From Azolla caroliniana (Eukaryota > Polypodiophyta), in the NCBI GenBank assembly GCA_043228905.1, contig JBHGNT010000001.1:32488001-32552000 (forward strand): a DNA stretch of 64,000 nt. Reading direction: 5' to 3'. The position numbers were made by a program, and so were the translations under genes. Shown piece by piece: positions 27,990 through 39,448 of the stretch; position 1 is the first letter of the stretch; every line of letters starts with the position of its first letter. The notes under the pieces are model-generated. The model saw only the letters and a list, made by a program, of their open reading frames with translations. It was not told the origin of the DNA and searched no databases.

Positions 27990-30900
27990 AGAGGGCTGCC
28001 AAGGCGTGGGGCCGAGACAGTCCGGATACTCGGGAAAGACCCCACGATTGTATGATAGGCAGGAGAATTTGCTTCTCTGACAACGGAGGGTGTATGATGG
28101 TCGGCATCGTTGGCCAAGAAAAGACAAGGGCGGAAGAGCGACTTCGAGCGTGCGGAGTTCTTGGCCCGGACGAGGAAATCAGCGGAGCCGTGGAGGCGGT
28201 CTCCTTCGACGACACCTTAGGGATGCTGAGGAAGGTTGCCGGAGAAGACCTTAACGAAGACCGGACGATACCGGTATGTTCCGAAGAGATGTACGAAGTC
28301 ATCGCGAACTTCAGTCGGGGGCTCGGGTCGGATCGGACGGCCCGAGTTAGCACAAAGTACAAGATTGTGGGCCGGAAGGTAAGGCCAGTCGCGGCACCCT
28401 TACCGGAGGGCAGCGAGTCCCGGATCAGAGGGGTTGCGTCGGACCCCAGTTTACGAGATCCGGCCTGCATAGGACACACCTTCACCGACGGGACGCTCCG
28501 GGAGCTCAAAATCGGTGGGGGCGGGTTCCTACTGCCGGCGGAGGAAGACCGGTTTCGGAGGATGCTCGGAAGGCACGGGAAAGCCGTCGCATTCTCACCG
28601 GAAGAGATCGGGTGCGTAGACCCGACGATCGTGGAGCCGATGGTGATATTCACGGTACCGCATGTGCCGTGGAATCTCAAGCCGATTCCGGTACCGAGAG
28701 CTCACATCCCGAAGTTGATGGAGCTATTGAGGCAGAAGGTAGATATGGGCATTCTTGAACCGTCGAGTGCCCCATACTCGAACCGATGGTTTACCGTACC
28801 GAAGAAAAACGGAACGTTGCGCTTCATTCAAGACTTGCAGCCGGTCAACAGGGTGACCATTCGAAACGCAGGAATTGGACCGACCATAGACGAGTTCGCG
28901 GAGGCCTTTGCCGGGAGGTCGATTTACTCGGTCGGTGATCTGTACTCAGGGTACGACCAGTTCCAGCTAGCCGTGGAGAGCAGAGACATTACGACGATGC
29001 GAACTCCCCTCGGCCTAGTGCGAATGTGTACCCTGCCACAAGGAGGGATTAACTCGGTGGCTCACATGGTAAATGCAATGAACAAGGTACTGAGGGATTG
29101 CATCCCCGACATCACCATGCCATTTCTGGACGACATCCCGATTAAGGGGTGCCCGGTGGAGGAGAAGGACGAGACAGTCGGGCCGGACGGATGCCGGCGA
29201 TTCGTGGGGAAACACATCGACGACTGCGAAAAGGTGCTACAAAGGCTAGAGGATGCTAGGCTCACCTTCTCCGGGGAGAAATCGGCCTTCGGGCAATCGG
29301 AAATCCTGGTAGTCAGACACCTATGTGGGCCATATGGCCGGAAGCCGTCTCCGGCAAAGGTAGAAGCCATCTCCGCGATGAAGACCGACTGTAGCTCGGT
29401 TACGGAAGTTCGGAGGTTCCTGGGGGCATGCGCATTCTACCACATATGGATCCCGCATTACGCCCACGTTGCGGAGCCACTATACGGGTTGCTGAAGAAG
29501 GGGCAAAGATTCGAATGGCGAGACGAGCACACGGGGTCGGTCCGGAAGCTGAAGGAAGCTCTTGCGGCAGCACCGGCGCTCCGGAAGGCTGTCTACGAGA
29601 AGGGTACCCCGGTATACATAACGATGGATACGAGCCCGACCGGGATCGGATGGGTCGTCAACCAAGAAGACGAGGACGGCACCCGGTTCCCAATCCGATT
29701 CGGCGCTAAGGTCCTCAGTGAACGACAGCGAGGGTACGCCCAGGTTAAACGCGAGCTCTGGGGTATCGTTTCGGCGGTAAAGACGGACAAAGACTACCTG
29801 ATCGGGACAGAAGTGGTTATCGAGACGGATTGCCTGCCGATTCTCGGCATGGTTTCCGGATGCGCGACACCGGACCTGGCGATGCTCAGGTGGATAGCGT
29901 ACATCAAGTCCCTGGACCCGGAGATACGACACATTTCCGGAAAGGACAACGCCATGGCCGACATGCTTTCGAGGGCGAGGTTTGATGACGAGGGCGGCAT
30001 GGTTTCGGAGGACGAAGAAGTCGGCGTGGACTTCTTCGAGGCGGCGTACGTGACGACCGGTGGGACGAGCACTCCGGCACTTAACGACTTCGACGAGAGC
30101 AAGTATGACGGCGAGTGGCTCCAGATCGGTGGATTCTTGAGGACAATGACGCCGGATGCGTCATGGACGAAGGACGAGGCCAACCGGATCCGGAAGAAAG
30201 CTTACCGATTCTTTCTCCGGGACGGATACTTATGGAAGCACCCGAAGAAGAGGGACGGCGCTCCGCTCCGGGTGGTGGCGATGAAGGAAGAACAGGAGGA
30301 GCTGGTGACGGCCTACCACGACAGCCCTTGGGCCGGACACCGTGGAACCTAGGCCACGTTCGAGAAGATAAAAGGGAAGTACTGGTGGCCGGGACTGTAC
30401 CGGGACGTGCATCGATTCGTGACAACTTGCGAGAGCTGTCAGATGCACTCCATAGTCCGACACAGGGACGAACTTCACCCTACGTACCCTCCGACCATCC
30501 ACTTCAAATGGATGGTAGACCTGGTAACGATGCCGATAGGAGTAGGACAGATGCGGTATCTGGTCCTGGCTCGGGAAGATCTAACGAACCAGGTGGAAGG
30601 CCGGGCCCTTCAGAACAAAACGACTGCGGCCGTATGTCGGTTCCTGCTCGAGGACGTAATATGCCGGTACGGGTGCGTCGGGAAGATCGTGGCTGATCGC
30701 GGGGAGTTGGACGCCGAGGAGGCCGAGGAGCTATTCGATCGGCTAGGAGTCAAGCTCTCGCTCACCACTGCGTACAATCCAGAGGCAAATGGGAAGGTGG
30801 AGCGCGGACACGGACCGATCGTCAAGGCGTTAGTTCGGGCATGCGGAGGTCGAGTCGGGAACTGGCCGCGGCTACTGCCTTACGCGTTGTGGGCTGACCG

Positions 30901-31450
30901 GACTACGCACAGTTCGGTAACCGGATTCATGCCGGCAGAGCTCATGTTTGGGCAGAAGCCGATCATGCCGATTGAACGTGCGGTCTCCTCATGGGCAACC
31001 GTGGACTGGAGAGACGAGATGAGCCGGGAGGAACTGCTGACGGCGCGCATACGACAGCTCGAGCGGAGACCGGAGGACGTGGAGCAGGCTGCGGAAAAGC
31101 TTCGGGAAGCAAGGATGAGGAACAAAGCCCGGTTCGACCGAACACACCGGCTCCGACCGAAGAAGATCGAGGAAGGCGACTGGGTGCTAGTCTACGACAG
31201 CAGCCTCGACAACCAGCACCGAGCGACACGGAAGTTCGCAAGAAGGTGGTTTGGGCCTTACGTGGTACAAAGCGCCAACGACAACGGGACGTACCATCTG
31301 GCGGAACTCGACGGTACGAGAATGACGATACCGGTAGCTGGGAAGCGGATCAAGACGTTCAAGAAGCGTCACGACGACGAGCCGGATCAGGTTGACTTGG
31401 ACCGCGATGACGAGCGACCCGAAACCGAGGAAGAACCGACGGGCGGGTAA
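27986..31450 (+). pseudogene. A0 pol with one nonsense codon
   Basis: Same domain order as A1 pol. The -1 frame is open from the gag stop, and the first ATG of the ORF is at 28052. A TAG at 30350-30352, in the integrase zinc-finger region, replaces a Trp codon present in A1. The frame is then open to 31450. RT and RNase H appear intact, but full integrase cannot be made. Confidence 0.92.
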
Positions 31451-31526
31451 TGAAGGCTGGACCGGTTTTCTCCGTCCAAACACAATTTGGCGCATGCCGG
31501 AGGATGCGCGGTTAGGTGGGGGCGGA

Positions 31527-32005
31527 TGTCGTGAAGAAAACCGTCCACAAGCGGAATCGGTGTACCGGAGCGTAGAAACCGACTCTTCATGCACGTGCGC
31601 CTTAAGTTGTACATAGGAGATCCTAGGTAGATTCGGTAGGTAGGGAGTAAAGGGGGAAACGGCTCCTTCCTTGCCTATAAAAGGAGGGAGACGAGGAGAG
31701 TAAGGGGATCGCGGAGAGTCGAGGACGAAGTGCTGTCGGATTGAGCGCGAAGGCTTCTCTCTCTCTCTGGTTCGCAGACTCCATAGCTTCCGTCTGTGCA
31801 GGTTTCGGGAGGCTCGCGCTGCTCTGAGGAATGCCCGAGTGCTTCCGGCAGCACCTCCAACCTGCTCCTGTCTTTCTGTGCGTTTACGAACAGGTATCGG
31901 CATCTGTCCGCCGGCCTGTTCGGTTGTAACCGACTTCGTGTTTTGTTGTCCTCGTGTTCTTGTTGTTTGTCTTGTCAATACATACATACTTTCGTGTCTT
32001 CCCGT
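31527..32005 (+). repeat. 3' LTR of A0, first part
   Basis: Matches 17872-18350 of the 5' LTR. It is interrupted at CCCGT by A2 and resumes at 39298. A polypurine tract (31513-31526) precedes it. Confidence 0.95.
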
Positions 32006-32795
32006 TGTCGGGATATTATGCAAGTGCGTGTGGAATCGAGGCGGGACCGCGGGGGTCTCGAACCAAAGAGCAAGCGAGGGAGGGGAAAGAGAGAGAACCG
32101 GCTACGCAGGACCGGGGGTACACAGGGACACGGCCCTTCAGCACGGAGAACACGAACAGACACCGACACAGACAGATGCGAATGGCTAAATGTGTATATT
32201 AAGAAAAACGGCTAACACGACTACAACCCTCGACGGGGCACAGGTTGGTTACGACCGAACAGGCCGGCGAACAGATGCCGATGCCTGTTCACTTCGACGC
32301 TCAAAGGGGCTGTAGCTGGTCGGAGGTGCTGCCGGAAGCACTCGGGCGTTCCTCGAAAACAGCGCGAGCCTCCTCGGAACCCTGCACGGAAAGCTATGGA
32401 GCTCAAGAAGGAAGGAAACAGAGAGCGAAGCGTCCAGAAACGGTCCGGCAGCACTTCGTCCTCTCTGCACGAGATATCCCTGCAACAGCTCTTTCCCGCT
32501 CCTTATATAGGCCGACGAGCAGGCCGTCCTGTCAGCTTTATTCCCTGTCCCTTTTGGACAGGGATCCGCTCCGTTTTTCACGCATCCGCGTAGTTACGCC
32601 GCCGACTCGTACAGTTCGCGCGCGCGACCGAAAAGACTGTTCGCGCGGTCTTTGTCTCCACTTGAGTTAGGGCCCGTTCCTGCCGATTATCCTCCTAATT
32701 CGCTTCTATGTACTACTTGGAGCGTGCGCGCGCGAAGAACCGGTTCCCACGCCTTGGTGCGCCGATTCCGCCTATGGACGGTTTTCTTCACGACA
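32006..32795 (-). repeat. 3' LTR of A2
   Basis: 790 bp, TGTCG...CGACA. On the element strand it is preceded by the polypurine tract at 32796-32809. Confidence 0.95.
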
Positions 32796-32866
32796 TCCGC
32801 CCCCACCTAACCGCGCATCCTCCGGTATGCGCCAAGAGAGTTGGGACGGAGAAAACCGGCCCGTCT

Positions 32867-35800
32867 TCATTCCTCGCCCGTCGGTTCTTCCTCGTTTTCG
32901 GATCGTTCGTCACTGCCGACCAGGAGAGCCGGGTCTGGCTCGTCGTCGTGTCGCTTCTTGAACGCTTTGATCCGTTTCCCTGCAACCGGTATCGTCATTC
33001 TCGTGCCGTCGAGTTCCGCCAGGTGGTATGTCCCGTTGTCATTGGCGCTCCGTACCACGTAAGGCCCGAACCACCTTCGTGCGAACTTCCGTGTAGCTCG
33101 GTGCTGGTTGTCGAGGCTGCTATCGTAGACGAGCACCCAGTCACCTTCTTCGATTTTCTTCGGTCGGAGCCGGTGCGTTCGGTCGAACCTGGCTTTGTTC
33201 TTTCTCCTCGCCACTCGGAGCTTCTCCGCAGCCAGTTCCACGTCCTCCGGTCTCCGCTCGAGCTGTTGTATGCGCGCGGCCAACAACTCCTCCCGGCTCA
33301 TCTCGTCCCTCCAGTCGACCGTTGCCCACGAGGAGATCGTCCGTTCCATCGGCATGATCGGCTTCTGGCCGAACATGAGCTCCGTCGGCATGTACCCGGT
33401 TACCGAACTGTGCGTGGTCCGGTCCGCCCACAAAGCATAAGGTAGCAGCCGCGGCCAGTTACCGACTCGGCCTCCGCATGCCCGAACCAACGCCTTGACG
33501 ATCGGTCCGTGTCCGCGCTCCACCTTTCCATTCGCCTCCGGATTGTACGCAGTGGTGAGCGAGAGCTTGACTCCCAGCCGGTCGAACAGCTCCGCGGCTT
33601 CTTCGGCGTCCAACTCCCCTCGGTCAGCCACGATCTTTCCGACGCACCCATACCGGCATATCACGTCCTCGACTAGGAACCGGCATACGGCCGCGGTTGT
33701 TTTGTTCGGAAGGGCCCGGCCTTCCACCTGGTTCGTCAGATCCTCCCGCGCTAGGACCAGGTACCGCATCTGTCCTACTCCCATTGGCATCGTCACAAGA
33801 TCTACCATCCATTTGAAGTGGATGGTCGGAGGGTACGTGGGGTGAAGCTCGTCCCGATGTCGGACCGTGGAGTGCATCTGACAGCTCTCGCAAGTTGTCA
33901 CGAACCGATGCACGTCCTGGTACTGCCCCGGCCACCAATACTTCCCCTTCAGTTTCTCAAACGTAGCCCATGTTCCACGGTGTCCAGCCCAAGGGCTGTC
34001 GTGGTAGGCCGTCAGCAGCTCCTCCTGTTCTTCCTTCATCGCCACCACCCGGAGCGGAACGCCGTCCTTCTTCTTCGGGTTCTTCCATAGACAGCTATCC
34101 CGGAGAAAGAACCGGTACGCTTTCTTCCGGATCCGGTCGGCCTCGTCCTTCGTCCATGACGCATCGGGCGTCATTGTCTTCAGAAACCCACTGATCTGCA
34201 GCCACTCCCCGTCGTACTTGCTCGCGTCGAAGTCGTTAAGCGTCGGAGTGCTTGTTCCGTCTGTTGTTACATACGCAGTCTCGAAGAAGTCCACGCCGAC
34301 GTCTTCGTCCTCCGAAACCATGCCGCCCTCGTCATCGAATCTCGCCCTTGAAAGCATGTCGGCCATGGCGTTGTCTTTCCCGGAAATGTGTCGTATTACC
34401 GGGTCTAGGGACTTGATATACGCTATCCACCTGAGCATTGCCAGGTCCGGCGTCGCGCATCCGGAAATCATGCCGAGAATCGGCATGCAATCCGTCTCTA
34501 TGATTACCTCCGTCCCGATCAGATAGTCCTTGTCGGCCTTCACCGCCGAAACGATACCCCAGAGTTCGCGTTTAACCTGGGCGTATCCTCGCTGCCGTTC
34601 GCTGAGGACCTTCGCACCGAATCGGATCGGGAACCGATTGCCGTCCTCGTCTTCTTGGTTGACGACCCACCCGATTCCGGTCGGACTCGTGTCAACCGTT
34701 ATGTACACTGGGGTGCCCTTCCTGTAGACGGCCTTTCGGAGCGCCGGTGCTGCCGAAAGAGCCTCCTTCAGCTTCCGGACCGACTCCGTGTGCTTGTCTA
34801 GCCATTCGAATCTTCGCCCTTTCCTCAGTAATCCGTATAGCGGCTCCGCAACGTGGGCGTAATGCGGGATCCATATGTGGTAGAATGCGCATGCCCCCAG
34901 GAATCTTCGCACTTCCGTGACCGAGCTGCAGTCGGGCTTCATCGCGGAGATGGCTTCTACCTTTGCCGGAGACGGTTTCCGGCCATATGGCCCACATAAG
35001 TGTCCGACCACCATGATTTCCGACTGCCCGAAGGCTGATTTCTCCCCCGAGAAGGTGAGCCTCGCCTCCTCTAGCCTTTGCAGCACCTTCTCGCAGTCGT
35101 CGATGTGCGCCGTCACGAATCGCCGGCATCCGTCCGGCCCGATCGTCTCGTCCTTCTCTTCTACCGGGCATCCCTTGATCGGGATGTCGTCTAGAAACGG
35201 CATGGTGATGTTCGGGATGCAGTCCCTCAGCACCTTGTTCATCGCATTCACCATGTGGGCCACCGAGTTGGTCCCTCCTTGCGGCAGCGTACACATCCGC
35301 ACTAGGCCGAGGGGAGTTCGCATCGTCGTAATGTCTCTGCTCTCCACGGCTAGCTGGAACTGGTCATACCCTGAGTATAGATCACCGACCGAGTAAATCA
35401 ACCTTCCGGCGAAGGCCTCCGCGAACTCGTCTATGGTCGGTCCGATCCCCGCGTTCCGAATGGTCACTCTATTGACCGGCTGCAGGTCCTGAATGAAGCG
35501 CAATGATCCGTTTTTCTTTGGTACGGTAAACCAGCGGTTTGAATACGGGGCGCTCGACGGCTCGAGAATGCCCATATCAACTTTCTGCTTCAACAGCTCC
35601 ATCAACTTCGGGATGTGAGCTCTCGGAACCGAAATTGGCTTGAGATTCCACGGTACATGCGGTACCGTGAATATCACCATCGGCTCTACGATCGTCGGGT
35701 CCACGCACCCGATTTCCTCCGGCGAGAATGCGAAGGCTTTCCCGTGCCTTCCGAGCATTCTCCGGAACCGGTCTTCCTCCGCCGGCAGTAGGAACCCGCC

Positions 35801-36223
35801 CCCACCGATCTTCAGCTCGCGGAGCGTCTCGTTGGTGAAGGTGTGTCCTATGCAGGCCCGATCTCGTAAGCTGGGGTCCGATGCAACCCCTTTAATCCGG
35901 GATTCACTGCCCTCCGGTAAGGGCGCCGCAACTGGCCTCACCTTCCGGTCCACCGTCTTGTACTTGGTGCTCACCCGGGCCGTCCGTTCCGACTCGAGCC
36001 CTCGACCGAAGTCCGCGATGACTTCGTACATTTCTTCGGAACATACCGGTATCGTCCGGTCTTCGTTAAGGTCTTCTTCGACTACCTTCCCCAGCATTCC
36101 CAAGGTGTCGTTGAAAGAGACTGCCTCCACGGCTCCGTTGATTCCTTCGTCAGAGCTGAGAACTCCGCACGCCCGAAGTCTCCCCTCCGTCTTTGTTTTC
36201 TCTCGGCCGGTGATGCCGACCAT
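32867..36223 (-). CDS. Pol (RT-RNase H-integrase) of A2
   Basis: 1,118 residues from the first ATG, co-linear with A1 Pol and differing by scattered substitutions only. RT FLDD, the RNase H acidic residues, the integrase HHCC finger and D, D, E residues (in MVDLVTMP, VADRGELD and KVERGHG) are all present, and the GPY region is kept. The frame is also open from here back to the gag stop at 36346, as in A1. It is potentially functional. Confidence 0.93.
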   Translation of the reverse strand: MVGITGREKTKTEGRLRACGVLSSDEGINGAVEAVSFNDTLGMLGKVVEEDLNEDRTIPVCSEEMYEVIADFGRGLESERTARVSTKYKTVDRKVRPVAAPLPEGSESRIKGVASDPSLRDRACIGHTFTNETLRELKIGGGGFLLPAEEDRFRRMLGRHGKAFAFSPEEIGCVDPTIVEPMVIFTVPHVPWNLKPISVPRAHIPKLMELLKQKVDMGILEPSSAPYSNRWFTVPKKNGSLRFIQDLQPVNRVTIRNAGIGPTIDEFAEAFAGRLIYSVGDLYSGYDQFQLAVESRDITTMRTPLGLVRMCTLPQGGTNSVAHMVNAMNKVLRDCIPNITMPFLDDIPIKGCPVEEKDETIGPDGCRRFVTAHIDDCEKVLQRLEEARLTFSGEKSAFGQSEIMVVGHLCGPYGRKPSPAKVEAISAMKPDCSSVTEVRRFLGACAFYHIWIPHYAHVAEPLYGLLRKGRRFEWLDKHTESVRKLKEALSAAPALRKAVYRKGTPVYITVDTSPTGIGWVVNQEDEDGNRFPIRFGAKVLSERQRGYAQVKRELWGIVSAVKADKDYLIGTEVIIETDCMPILGMISGCATPDLAMLRWIAYIKSLDPVIRHISGKDNAMADMLSRARFDDEGGMVSEDEDVGVDFFETAYVTTDGTSTPTLNDFDASKYDGEWLQISGFLKTMTPDASWTKDEADRIRKKAYRFFLRDSCLWKNPKKKDGVPLRVVAMKEEQEELLTAYHDSPWAGHRGTWATFEKLKGKYWWPGQYQDVHRFVTTCESCQMHSTVRHRDELHPTYPPTIHFKWMVDLVTMPMGVGQMRYLVLAREDLTNQVEGRALPNKTTAAVCRFLVEDVICRYGCVGKIVADRGELDAEEAAELFDRLGVKLSLTTAYNPEANGKVERGHGPIVKALVRACGGRVGNWPRLLPYALWADRTTHSSVTGYMPTELMFGQKPIMPMERTISSWATVDWRDEMSREELLAARIQQLERRPEDVELAAEKLRVARRKNKARFDRTHRLRPKKIEEGDWVLVYDSSLDNQHRATRKFARRWFGPYVVRSANDNGTYHLAELDGTRMTIPVAGKRIKAFKKRHDDEPDPALLVGSDERSENEEEPTGEE

Positions 36224-36345
36224 CGTACATGCTCCGCTGTCGGAGAAGCAAAATTTCCTACCTATTGTACACGGTTTTATCGTACAGATGTGGGGTTTTC
36301 CCGGAGCATCCGGACTGTCGCGGCCCCACGCCTTGGCAGTCCTCT

Positions 36346-38679
36346 CTAAAAATCACCTCGGGTTTCGGAACCGAGGGAATCGCGGTTACGTTCGTGGTTC
36401 GGCCTTACCGTCAGAAACTGGACCGAATGGCGCCCGTCTTGGCTTTTGACTCTCGCGTAGGCCGAACCATTGTCCAGCACTTTGGTCTCCATTCGCGCCG
36501 CCGTGATGTACGGCTCTCCCAGAATGACCGGATGCGAAGACATCTCCTGCACGAAGAAGTGCTGGTCAATCTCGACGTCGCCAATCTTGACTCGCACATT
36601 CGGACAGGCCCCGTGCAGTTCCTCGGTGGCGCGCGTTGCTGCCCTTATTTTCCACCCGTGCTTGGTGTTGATCGGCCATTTGCCCTTCTTATAGAAGTCC
36701 ATGGACATCAAATTGATCTCCGATCCGTGGTCCACCAAAGCTGTCACCGGTTCCTGGACATCGCCGATCTTCACCGGGGTTTCCGTGGTCGCTCGGGCCC
36801 AGTGTGGCCTCGAATAGTGGCTTTCCGCCCACTCGTCTCCCAGCGCCATGTCGTCTAGGTGCGTCGTCCGCACTTCCACCGGTCTTTCCGGTTCTGTCTC
36901 CGTCGACAGCCTCTTCCGTTTCACCAAGTCCACGATGGAGTCGTGGAACTCCTTCTTGGCGATTCCCAGCACCTCTCGTAACGACAGCTCCACCTTGCTG
37001 TCGAGGATCCGTTCCTCCAGGACCTTCCGTAAGTCCGTGGTCCTTTCTATCTCCGTCCCCAGACGGTACCCGCCCTTCTGGGGTTTATCTTGCGTGCCGG
37101 CCCCGCCGGATTCGTCCCGTCGTGGCCCGGACCGGGTCTCGTATCGTTGTGAGGGCCCGGTCGTCCCGGGTTTCCCCACCCGCTTCTCTTCTACCAGAGC
37201 CTCGTAGTTCTGGCAAGCGGCTTCCACGAAGCCCGTCCGTTCCTCGACCGGGTCGCTCCACCCGGTCATCTCCCGTACCCGTTTCTCCGCACGGTCCGAT
37301 TCCTCCCCTTTAAGCCTTGCACCGGCAAGGCCTTCCAGCATCGTCGGCCAGAATCCGGCTTTGCTTTCCCTTCGGGCCTCGCCGCCCCCGACTCGAATGC
37401 CGGCCGACGCCGAGTAGTGGACGGTTTCCGCGTGTCGGGCCGCCGCCTCTTCCATCAACCTTTTCATACCACCTTTTCCGTCGTTTCGGCTCAGGGCCCT
37501 TCGGGTGTCGCTGGCATGCACCCGTCCTTCCCACAGGTACACCACCCTGTCCCTCAGCGCCTCCGCGAAGTCGCCGCAGTCCTTCCGAATGTGGCCGACT
37601 TCATCGCACCACATGCACCTGTTTCCTGCCGCCGGCCGTCGGTCACGAGCCGGTTCGCCACCTTCCCTTCGGGCTTGCGCGATTTGGAGGTCCTTTACCG
37701 CCCTCGTCAATTCCTCCAGCGCCTCTCCTCCGGTTGAGCCTCTGACTACGCCGGTCGAAGCCGAACCGGTTTCCAACCACTCTCGGGTCTCTTCCTTTCG
37801 CACCTGTGGCGCTGGTTCGAACTTCCTTGCTGCGACCGAGCCCGACCCGGTTACCCCGTTATCCGCCCATTCTCGCCGTTTGTCGAAACGGCCACAGACC
37901 TTCTTGACAGCCGCCCAGTCGGTAGTGAGCCCGTCTTCGGTTTCCAGCAAGAGGCCCACTTGCTCCCGATCCCGCTCGTCGACCGACTTGACAAACAGCA
38001 AGACCCGGCTCGTGTCCAGGATGGTTCGGTCGAGCGCCGAAAGGCGCGCAAAGTTTTCCTCGAACTCCCGGAGGAGTGCCGACGCGTTTCTTCCCTTCCC
38101 CGGGGACTCCACCCATTCCATGAACCTTCGCTTCGAAAGCCGGAGCGCGTCGTCCAGCCCGTATTTCTCTAGGAGCCGACCTTCGAACTCCTCCCAGGTA
38201 CGGCTCTCCGCCCGCACCTCGAGCACCTCCGCATGGATGCTCGGCATCGCCACTCGGGGAAATCCGGCAAGACGCCTTCCTTCCGGAATGTCCCGCATCA
38301 GCATCTCTGCACCGTAGGACGCCAAATACTTCGTGGCATCCTTCCCATCGAACCGGCCGATCGTACCGACGACCGCCTCAATAGCTCTGTCGAGGGCACC
38401 GGTGCTCTCGCGCGCGTTTACAATCCGATCCACAGCCGAAGCCATGGCCTCTGCGAGATCCGACCCCCTCATCTTCTGCTCTTCTGCCGCCTCTTTCACG
38501 TCGGGTTCACCAAGATGTCGGGATATTATGCAAGTGCGTGTGGAATCGAGGCGGGACCGCGGGGGTCTCGAACCAAAGAGCAAGCGAGGGAGGGGAAAGA
38601 GAGAGAACCGGCTACGCAGGACCGGGGGTACACAGGGACACGGCCCTTCAGCATGGAGAACACGAACAGACACCGACAC
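36346..38679 (-). CDS. Gag-protease polyprotein of A2
   Basis: The open frame is 777 codons, because a 1-base deletion between the primer site and LTR opens it into the LTR, with an upstream ATG at 38679. The family start is probably the ATG at 38472. The zinc knuckle (CMWCDEVGHIRKDC) and VDHGSEINL protease motif are intact. It ends in the conserved GATTTTTAG. The 60-residue extension is Arg/Pro-rich and probably not normal to the family. Confidence 0.9.
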   Translation of the reverse strand: MSVSVRVLHAEGPCPCVPPVLRSRFSLFPLPRLLFGSRPPRSRLDSTRTCIISRHLGEPDVKEAAEEQKMRGSDLAEAMASAVDRIVNARESTGALDRAIEAVVGTIGRFDGKDATKYLASYGAEMLMRDIPEGRRLAGFPRVAMPSIHAEVLEVRAESRTWEEFEGRLLEKYGLDDALRLSKRRFMEWVESPGKGRNASALLREFEENFARLSALDRTILDTSRVLLFVKSVDERDREQVGLLLETEDGLTTDWAAVKKVCGRFDKRREWADNGVTGSGSVAARKFEPAPQVRKEETREWLETGSASTGVVRGSTGGEALEELTRAVKDLQIAQARREGGEPARDRRPAAGNRCMWCDEVGHIRKDCGDFAEALRDRVVYLWEGRVHASDTRRALSRNDGKGGMKRLMEEAAARHAETVHYSASAGIRVGGGEARRESKAGFWPTMLEGLAGARLKGEESDRAEKRVREMTGWSDPVEERTGFVEAACQNYEALVEEKRVGKPGTTGPSQRYETRSGPRRDESGGAGTQDKPQKGGYRLGTEIERTTDLRKVLEERILDSKVELSLREVLGIAKKEFHDSIVDLVKRKRLSTETEPERPVEVRTTHLDDMALGDEWAESHYSRPHWARATTETPVKIGDVQEPVTALVDHGSEINLMSMDFYKKGKWPINTKHGWKIRAATRATEELHGACPNVRVKIGDVEIDQHFFVQEMSSHPVILGEPYITAARMETKVLDNGSAYARVKSQDGRHSVQFLTVRPNHERNRDSLGSETRGDF
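38495..38512 (-). other. Primer-binding site of A2 (tRNA-Trp type)
   Basis: The same 18 bases as in A1, but only 3 bases from the LTR instead of 4. Confidence 0.8.
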
Positions 38680-39293
38680 AGACAGATGCGAATGGCTAAA
38701 TGTGTATATTAAGAAAAACGGCTAACACGACTACAACCCTCGACGGGGCACAGGTTGGTTACGACCGAACAGGCCGGCGAACAGATGCCGATGCCTGTTC
38801 ACTTCGACGCTCAAAGGGGCTGTAGCTGGTCGGAGGTGCTGCCGGAAGCACTCGGGCGTTCCTCGAAAACAGCGCGAGCCTCCTCGGAACCCTGCACGGA
38901 AAGCTATGGAGCTCAAGAAGGAAGGAAACAGAGAGCGAAGCGTCCAGAAACGGTCCGGCAGCACTTCGTCCTCTCTGCGCGAGATATCCCTGCAACAGCT
39001 CTTTCCCGCTCCTTATATAGGCCGTCCTGTCAGCTTTATTCCCTGTCCCTTTTGGACAGGGATCCGCTCCGTTTTTCACGCATCCGCGTAGTTACGCCGC
39101 CGACTCGTACAGTTCGCGCGCGCGACCGAAAAGACTGTTCGCGCGGTCTTTGTCTCCACTTGAGTTAGGGCCCGTTCCTGCCGATTATCCTCCTAATTCG
39201 CTTCTATGTACTACTTGGAGCGTGCGCGCGCGAAGAACCGGTTCCCACGCCTTGGTGCGCCGATTCCGCCTATGGACGGTTTTCTTCACGACA
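38516..39293 (-). repeat. 5' LTR of A2
   Basis: 778 bp. It differs from its partner mainly by the 12-bp deletion and a few substitutions. The TATATAAG box is kept next to the deletion. Confidence 0.95.
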
Positions 39294-39297
39294 CCGT

Positions 39298-39448
39298 GTC
39301 GCTGTCCCATTCGTGTCTTTGCTTCGAAGGGCCGTGTCCCTGTGAATCTACGCTCGCACGTATTGGGTCTCTCTCTCTCTCTTACTCTTCGGTACAGGAC
39401 CCCCGAGGTCCCGCCTCACTCCACGCATCCGCGAGGAATACCTCGACA
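39298..39448 (+). repeat. 3' LTR of A0, second part
   Basis: Matches 18353-18522 of the 5' LTR, with a shorter TC run, and ends CTCGACA. It is followed by ACGA, the second target duplication of A0. Confidence 0.94.

Larger units (their letters stand above)
32006..39293 (-). mobile_element. G1 copy A2, complete and coding-intact
   Basis: A minus-strand element in the 3' LTR of A0, with TSD CCGT (32002-32005 and 39294-39297). The LTRs are 32006-32795 (3') and 38516-39293 (5'); both G1 ORFs are uninterrupted. The 5' LTR is 12 bp shorter because a segment between two GGCCG repeats beside the TATA box is missing. It was inserted after A0 by nesting. Orientation is opposite to A1. Confidence 0.96.
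17872..39448 (+). mobile_element. G1 outer copy A0, interrupted by A1 and A2
   Basis: Two matching LTRs and a 4-bp target duplication ACGA (17868-17871 and 39449-39452) define one insertion. Its own parts are the 5' LTR (17872-18522), gag in two pieces (to 19321 and from 26613), pol (28052-31450) and a 3' LTR split by A2 (31527-32005 and 39298-39448). Copy A1 occupies 19322-26612 and A2 32006-39293. Its LTR U3 is a distinct subtype from A1 and A2. The coding region has at least one frameshift and two nonsense codons. Confidence 0.95.
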
